Positions 59,901 to 64,000 of a stretch of 64,000 nucleotides of DNA are shown piece by piece. This stretch comes from Siphonodentalium dalli (lineage: Eukaryota > Mollusca > Scaphopoda > Gadilida > Siphonodentaliidae). Both the position numbers and the translations under genes were made by a program. The notes below the pieces were generated by a model. The model saw only the letters and a list, made by a program, of their open reading frames with translations. It had not been told where the DNA came from and ran no database searches. Positions within the stretch are counted from its first letter, which is position 1. Every line of letters starts with the position of its first letter. The DNA lies in contig CP136062.1 of assembly GCA_032622095.1 (NCBI GenBank), positions 151,462,875-151,526,874 of the forward strand, written 5' to 3'.

Positions 59901-62900
59901 TTGACATTAATGCTGCACCAGTGCAGCTCCTGTCATGAACCCAGGGTTAAAAAGGTCAACCAGTTTGAAAAAAGTAAACAAAATAAATATGAGAGAACAT
60001 TTAACCAATGTCTGAGTCAAAATTGTCCTTTATGTATGAAATTCTTAAACAGAAACATTATTAATTTTTCAGTGAGCCAGTTCCCAAAGTTTGAGACATT
60101 CTATGAATTGATGACTGCTCCAGCCCAGAAGGTAATGATGTATTGAGCGTTTTGTGGATAACTCATTAATTCTTTAGTGTTGTTTGTCTTTCTTATCTTA
60201 TCTAACTCATTCTATACTAAATACACATTGAAGGGTAGTTCCCTTAGGAAATGTTCAGATAATAAGTTCAACAAACGACCACATAGGTTGTTTGTCGAAC
60301 TTATTATCTAAACATTTACCTATCAAATTTGAATGATCTATGAAAAACATGGCCGCCAGCAGCCATCTTAGATATTAATCTTTGCATTACTTAATCCTTA
60401 GACACACCCCACAGACCACATCCCTCAGTCGATAGTCACCAAACTTCATATGGATCCTTGGGGTGACCACTAATGGGAGCAATGGAATTTTTCCAAATTT
60501 TGTTATAAAACAAGGTCATCAGCATCCATCTTGGATTTTACTCTTTGCATGATTAAATTCCTTGGCACACCACAGGCCACATCCCTCATCCGATCTTCAC
60601 CAATCTTTCAATGGATCTTCGAGGTGACCTCTGGATGGGAGCCATCAATTTTTTTTCTTCGAAATTTGTTAAATAACATGGCAGCCATCTTGGATTTCAC
60701 ATTTGAATTCATTTGCACACGTTGCAGCCCACATTTATTTGAGAATTGTTTGAATTTTTATAGTTTTACAGGCATGTTTACCTGTGGATGGAAGCTATTA
60801 AATTTGAATTTTTTCAATGATATACATCTCCAACATATTTAACTTTTTACATTACTCAATATTTTGGAATGCCATACAGCCAATATTTTTCATCCAATTG
60901 ATCCCAAACGTCATAAGGCTCTTTGGGTTGACCTCTGGTAATACTTTAACATTTCAACTTTTCGCAATTCCCAATCACATGTTGACATTATCCCCTCTCC
61001 AAGTTGAGCTACACATTGACACTTTCATTTAGGAATTGCACCTTAAATGGACCCAAGGCACAGTTGGTAAATGTGCAAAAAATATAAAATTCAGTAAAAA
61101 CATCACCTTTAAGAGGAACATGGAAATATAGTTAGACTGGAGCTTCCTGAAATTTTGCGAAAACCCTGGCCAATGCAATATTTTATATACGAGTCTGCCA
61201 TAGGGAGGGTTATATATATAAGGCAAAACATTGGCCTAACAATATTTACCTTGACATTGTAAGCCAGTGTATTCTCTTATATAATCGAGGCTCCCTATGG
61301 GAGACTCGCTTATATAAGAGAATGCACTGACACAGGATCTTTAATGTTGCACCAGCGCAGCTCCCATCATGAAAGGGTTAAATGCAGCTTTATTAGTAAA
61401 GTGAGGAAATGAGCTGGAACATTACCCCACACATACATGTATATAGAAGCATATAGAAGAGTGTCGTCTGCTCATGTTTGTCTTGGGCTCTGTATGGGTG
61501 AAATTATAAAATTGTTAAAGAATACAAGAAAAAATTATTAAAATTGTAAAAAATTGTTAGGCCAATGCATTCTCTTATATATGCGAGGCGACCTATGGTC
61601 GACTCGCATATATAAGAGAATGCATTGGCACAGGGTAAAAAAATCCCGACTAAATTTAAAGTCTCCACTTTTAGGTGCTGAACCGATGGTTTGAATCGGA
61701 ACCTCTGAGAGCTACGTTAGCAACAGATTCTGTGATTGGCGCGATGATGAGTCCGAAGACACCAGGAAGTGGGTATGAATAAAACCTATTAATTGAGACC
61801 GATTTTCAAGCTTGATCTGAGTTGAGGGAAATGTCAATGTGCAATCTTATCAATACACGGCCATTTCGATAAGAAATGAGAATTTGTTCATGAATAAAGT
61901 TTTGTATAAATCCAGCCAAAAATGGCACAAGAATTTCAACAAAGAATTTCTCTGGATCTATGTGGCAAAAAATCTTCCATCTTCATTGTCTCGGACCAAA
62001 TTGCGGATGAAGATGGATAACTCTAAAATCAAGAGGATTTGTGTTGATAATAAGGCCTAATTTCGTCGAACAAAATGTTGATAAATAACACATTTCGGGC
62101 AATTTTATACTATAGTTGACATGGTTAGCATTATTTTTGGGCAATTAATCAATTCTGATAACTGATGCTGTATTTCTAAAAATGTTGTTGTTGGAATCTG
62201 ATTATATGGGGACCATCAAATCGGATTGAGTACCTTTAACTCACAATTGTTATTTGCTTTGTTTTATGTTGATGCATGTGTTTAATTGGTAATTCCTATT
62301 CTTTGATGCTATTTATAGTTTTATATTTTATTTTGATGCAATGTATTTAACTTGAAATTCCTATTGTTTGGTGCTATTTATAGTTATGTGCTGTTGCACC
62401 ATGTTATGGGGGAACAGGAAGGAGTGAAGGGTGCATGGGGCTATGTCGAGGGTGGTATGGGGGCTGTGTCGCAATCCATCGCCAACTGTGCTATCGACCA
62501 TGGTGCATCAGTATTTACTGAAAAGGTAATATCCATAGTATAAATGTGTCACTTCTGTTTGTATTTCGATAGTACACAGCACATATAATGTAGAGTAGAT
62601 GGCGTCATTCATTAATATTTTCATAGCCTGTCTGCGATACACTAAATCCTATTTAGTGATTGGTCAACTGCCAATTGGGTCACCCGGTTTACATCCCAAT
62701 AATGCAGAGATCTCTCAAATTTATCATGAACTGGGAGGTACAAATTGTTGAACTAATCTGACTAAAAGCGTTCAGCATAATAATTGGGCATGTTTTTTAA
62801 AGATCGGCTGGCCATCATCTGAAACCAGTTTATTTATATCGATCACATTATCGTTGCTAAGAGTTTGGACATCTTTAATCCGGCTGACTTAATGGGCTGT

Positions 62901-64000
62901 GTGCGCTAGTCTCAGATTATTGGCCATTTTGTGGGAATAAATCATCAAAAAGCTGTATAAATATAAGAAATGAATGTAGTGTGTGTGTTACAGGGGGATA
63001 TGGTGCTGTGGTCATTGGGACACATTTAGTGTAAACCACTTCTTAATTGTTTTATGGTGTTTAATTGTATTTATACAATGTATAGTTACATGTTGTTATA
63101 CAAAGGTATAATATCCATAGTATAATTTTTGTCATTTCTGTTTGTATCTGGAGCAAGCCTTGAAATAGTGTGTCTGTCATTTGCAGAATGAGGTCCCCAG
63201 AGGGTGAATTTAGTGATGCTTCCCCACATAGTGGGTTAGCATCACCAAATTCACCCTCTGGGAACCTCATTCTGCTGAGGTGTAAGCAGAATGAGGTTCC
63301 CAGAAGGTGAATTTGGTGATGCTAGCCCGCTATGCGGGGTAGCATCACTAAATTCACCCTCTGGGGACCTCATTCTGCAAATTACAGACACACTATTTCA
63401 AGGCTTTGATCTGGAGTGCACATAGGACAGTAGAATAGTTGGGAGACCACATTTCCTTTGTTTCTGCCAACTAAACATAAATACTAGCAGGAAAAAGCTC
63501 CAAGTTATTCCTCCACTTATGTCCAGAAGCTCAGAAAAGTGGGGAGAAGTTTAACTTGCATGTGCCATGACATACAGTCATGTAACCAAAACAACAACCT
63601 GTATCAAACCCAACATTCTTACATTTTCATACCATTTGTGTTGGATGTTAGTGATCAGGTCTCAAATTATGGGGCTGGACATTTGCAGAATGAGGTCCCC
63701 AGATGGTGAATTTAGGGACGCTACCCTGCACAGTGTGCTAGCATCACGAAATGCATCTCTGGGGACCTCAATCTGCACGACCTTATCTGCTATGGGAGAC
63801 TTATACACAGATATTAAGTTCCCAGATGGTGAAGATGGTTTAGCGGGGTAGTGTCACTAAATTAACCCTCTGGTGAGCTAATTCTGCAAATGTCCAGCAC
63901 CATATTTATAACACCACTCTCGAAGATTGACTGGATTGACCTCGTCCATCATTCCTTCCGTCTGGATATTATCCCTCCGTTTTCCATCTGTCTGTCCATC
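53782..64000 (+). CDS. PYROXD2: PYROXD2 homologue, first nine coding exons (partial, continues past the window)
   Basis: Coding exons: 53782-53923, 54616-54635, 55250-55343, 56240-56313, 56718-56873, 58325-58517, 60073-60131, 61675-61772, 62384-62525. They total 978 nt, or 326 codons in one open frame with GT-AG introns. Residues 1-35 are rich in K/R/S/T with one acidic residue, fitting a mitochondrial presequence. Residues 41-51 ([11 protein letters not shown]) are the dinucleotide-binding GxGxxG fold and E69 ends the second strand. [35 protein letters not shown] and [10 protein letters not shown] are strong family matches. This is a phytoene-desaturase-like FAD oxidoreductase whose substrate is unknown. 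The vertebrate protein is about 580 aa, so roughly 255 residues lie off the right edge. Introns are heavily invaded by MITEs. Confidence 0.93.
54083..54258. repeat. 60-bp tandem repeat, three units, in PYROXD2 intron 1
   Basis: CAAGGACTGTATCATGGACA begins at 54085, 54145 and 54204. Each unit ends GTGTGTAAGT. Units differ by single bases and a one-base deletion. Confidence 0.9.
54616..54635 (+). CDS. PYROXD2: PYROXD2 exon 2, 20-nt microexon (residues 48-54)
   Basis: Acceptor CTACTTTGCAG| and donor ATTGCT|GTGAGT. Encodes the HNGLIA part of the nucleotide-binding motif. Length is not a multiple of three, so skipping would shift the frame. Confidence 0.85.
54899..55153. mobile_element. hAT-like foldback MITE (family H), 255 bp, in PYROXD2 intron 2
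   Basis: CAAGTCTTGAAATAG to CTATTTCAAGGCTTG. Exact 8-bp duplication CACCGTGG on both sides (54891-54898, 55154-55161). Confidence 0.9.
55250..55343 (+). CDS. PYROXD2: PYROXD2 exon 3 (residues 55-85)
   Basis: Acceptor TATTTTCAG|. Encodes [20 protein letters not shown] and [11 protein letters not shown]. Donor CCTG|GTATGC, with a TTAA element starting 7 nt beyond the exon end. Confidence 0.92.
55351..55614. mobile_element. TTAA-flanked foldback MITE immediately after exon 3
   Basis: TTAACCCTTTCCATAATAAA to TAGTATAGAAAGGGTTAA. Includes the hairpin GATAATAAGTT...AACTTATTATC seen again at 60246-60314. Words ATTCTCCCACTCAGTT and AAGCAGACGACAGA are shared with 41660-41800, a second degraded copy. 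Confidence 0.75.
55615..56239. other. PYROXD2 intron 3, no gene seen
   Basis: TCTGTCTGTCCAAAGGTCAGTCTG and ATGGCCCTTTGTTGGATT near 55905-56100 belong to the same interspersed family as 36070-36720. Confidence 0.5.
56240..56313 (+). CDS. PYROXD2: PYROXD2 exon 4 (residues 86-110)
   Basis: Acceptor CATTACACAG| and donor CTGAAG|GTAAGC. Encodes [20 protein letters not shown]. Confidence 0.92.
56718..56873 (+). CDS. PYROXD2: PYROXD2 exon 5 (residues 111-162)
   Basis: Acceptor TTCTCATTGCAG|. The donor is placed at GCCAAG|GTCATT because the next exon continues the family motif as KDAK-AFPKY. A donor 21 nt later (AGG|GTGACA) would add residues not seen in the family. Confidence 0.85.
57162..57374. 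mobile_element. Near-perfect 213-bp foldback MITE with TA flanks, PYROXD2 intron 5
   Basis: CAGTAATGCCC at the left and GGGCATTACTG at the right, each flanked by TA. The inner ~35-bp stem (GAGAGCTTTCCGATGAATGG and its complement) is perfect. TA target and short TIR fit Tc1/mariner-type elements. Confidence 0.75.
57375..58060. other. PYROXD2 intron 5, no gene seen
   Basis: Short frames only. Confidence 0.5.
58061..58235. mobile_element. Family P3 copy 4, truncated
   Basis: TTAACACTTTCATGACTGGAG at the left, partial hairpins (CACATATATAAGAAAATGCACTGG) and loss of the right end near CTCCCTATGG. Confidence 0.6.
58325..58517 (+). CDS. PYROXD2: PYROXD2 exon 6 (residues 163-226)
   Basis: Acceptor GAAATTTCAG|. 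Begins [20 protein letters not shown] and ends RFSWPLLSA. Donor GCAG|GTGAAC, whose bases are part of a hAT target duplication. Confidence 0.92.
58523..58950. mobile_element. hAT-like element (family H, long form) abutting the exon 6 donor
   Basis: CAAGCCTGCAAGTAGTGTG to CTATTTGTAGGCTTG, 428 bp. Exact 8-bp duplication CAGGTGAA at 58515-58522 and 58951-58958. It has the same internal spacer as 47047-47459. Confidence 0.9.
58959..59685. other. PYROXD2 intron 6, no gene seen
   Basis: A fragment AGATAATAAGTTCTGAACATTTCC at 59108-59131 belongs to the 55351-type family. Confidence 0.45.
59686..59950. mobile_element. Family P3 copy 5
   Basis: TTTACCCTTCCATGACTGGAG to CTCCTGTCATGAACCCAGGGTTAA. Two hairpins near 59738-59801 and 59829-59895. 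Confidence 0.7.
60073..60131 (+). CDS. PYROXD2: PYROXD2 exon 7 (residues 227-246)
   Basis: Acceptor TTAATTTTTCAG| and donor CAGAAG|GTAATG. Encodes [19 protein letters not shown]. Confidence 0.9.
60246..60314. repeat. Hairpin of the 55351-type family
   Basis: GAAATGTTCAGATAATAAGTTC / GAACTTATTATCTAAACATTTACC stem with an AACAAACGACC...GGTTGTTTGTC inner stem. Confidence 0.75.
60340..61030. repeat. Interspersed block of ~170-bp units with CATCTTGGAT, copy 2
   Basis: Three to four diverged units (CAGCAGCCATCTTAGATATT, GGCCACATCCCTCATCCGAT, GGATGGGAGCCATCAA) parallel the order seen at 48690-49410, so the whole multi-unit block was dispersed together. Confidence 0.65.
61134..61381. mobile_element. 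Family P3 copy 6
   Basis: GACTGGAGCTTCCTGAAATTT at the left and CTCCCATCATGAAAGGGTTAA at the right. One clean hairpin near 61268-61331. Left TTAA missing. Confidence 0.65.
61494..61636. mobile_element. Family P2 fragment ending 38 bp before exon 8
   Basis: The spacer and one 67-nt hairpin with CATTGGCACAGGG remain. Both outer arms are gone. Confidence 0.75.
61675..61772 (+). CDS. PYROXD2: PYROXD2 exon 8 (residues 247-278)
   Basis: Acceptor CTCCACTTTTAG| and donor AGTGG|GTATGA. Encodes [20 protein letters not shown] and [12 protein letters not shown], the most conserved block of the family. Confidence 0.93.
61773..62383. other. PYROXD2 intron 8, no gene seen
   Basis: Contains a direct repeat of CTATTTATAGTT with GATGCAATGTATTTAA-like context (62280-62395), so the acceptor TATTTATAG has a decoy upstream near 62318. 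Confidence 0.5.
62384..62525 (+). CDS. PYROXD2: PYROXD2 exon 9 (residues 279-326)
   Basis: Acceptor GCTATTTATAG| and donor GAAAAG|GTAATA. Encodes [40 protein letters not shown] and ASVFTEK. Confidence 0.93.
62526..63145. other. PYROXD2 intron 9, no gene seen
   Basis: Nothing recognised. The sequence GTAATATCCATAGTATAA at the donor (62526) is echoed by GTATAATATCCATAGTATAA near 63105, a short duplication. Confidence 0.45.
63154..63408. mobile_element. hAT-like foldback MITE (family H), 255 bp
   Basis: CAAGCCTTGAAATAG to CTATTTCAAGGCTTTG. Exact 8-bp duplication ATCTGGAG at 63146-63153 and 63409-63416. Confidence 0.9.
63674..63898. mobile_element. Diverged family-H foldback element
   Basis: GCTGGACATTTGCAGAATGAG at the left and ATTCTGCAAATGTCCAGC at the right enclose GATGGTGAATTTAGGGACGC-type sequence. 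Termini differ from the CAAGCC form and no target duplication is clear. Confidence 0.6.

Overview
The window is nuclear DNA from an animal. Its genes are split by GT-AG introns, three animal-type genes are recognisable, and most of the rest is transposon-derived repeat sequence with no dense coding. Several repeats (the 'accession-like' block ending in TCAGGTGAGCTAAAA, blocks with CCATCTTGGAT, and short TCTG/TCCG runs) resemble sequences familiar from marine lophotrochozoans, especially molluscs. That taxonomic guess is inference only.

Positions 1-27,500 hold no gene I can support. This part contains foldback miniature elements (4140-4510, 5316-5612, 25943-26147) and three copies of a roughly 1.9 kb terminal-inverted-repeat element called family A here (6444-11895, 12103-17120, 22014-23833). 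Two of these copies are split by different younger insertions: element B at about 8263-11850 and element C at 12722-15762. Each copy supplies an empty-site control for the others. An interspersed D repeat and a tandem block at 18848-19830 are also present.

Positions 27,620-42,000 hold a head-to-head gene pair. An intronless ataxin-10 gene (minus strand, 491 aa) starts 113 bp from a three-exon gene for the V-ATPase e subunit (plus strand, exactly 81 aa after splicing). The shared promoter carries two MiT/TFE-type E-boxes and an ETS-like site. Intron 1 of the V-ATPase gene holds a decayed antisense LINE. Intron 2 is filled with hAT-like and TTAA-flanked (piggyBac-type) foldback elements.

Positions 53,782 to the right edge hold the first nine coding exons of PYROXD2, a mitochondrial FAD-type oxidoreductase. 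About 326 residues are encoded here and the gene runs off the window. Its introns are full of miniature elements. One hAT-like element lies 5 nt past the exon 6 boundary, and its 8-bp target duplication copies the splice donor itself. A TTAA element begins 7 nt past the exon 3 boundary.

The most unusual structural signal is a set of TTAA-flanked, nested-palindrome elements, seen only between 35 and 62 kb. Each carries one or two near-perfect 67-nt hairpins whose arms contain CATATATAAGAGAATGCATTGG-like sequence (TATA-box-like TATATAAG). Two related families, here P2 and P3, share this hairpin while differing in their termini.
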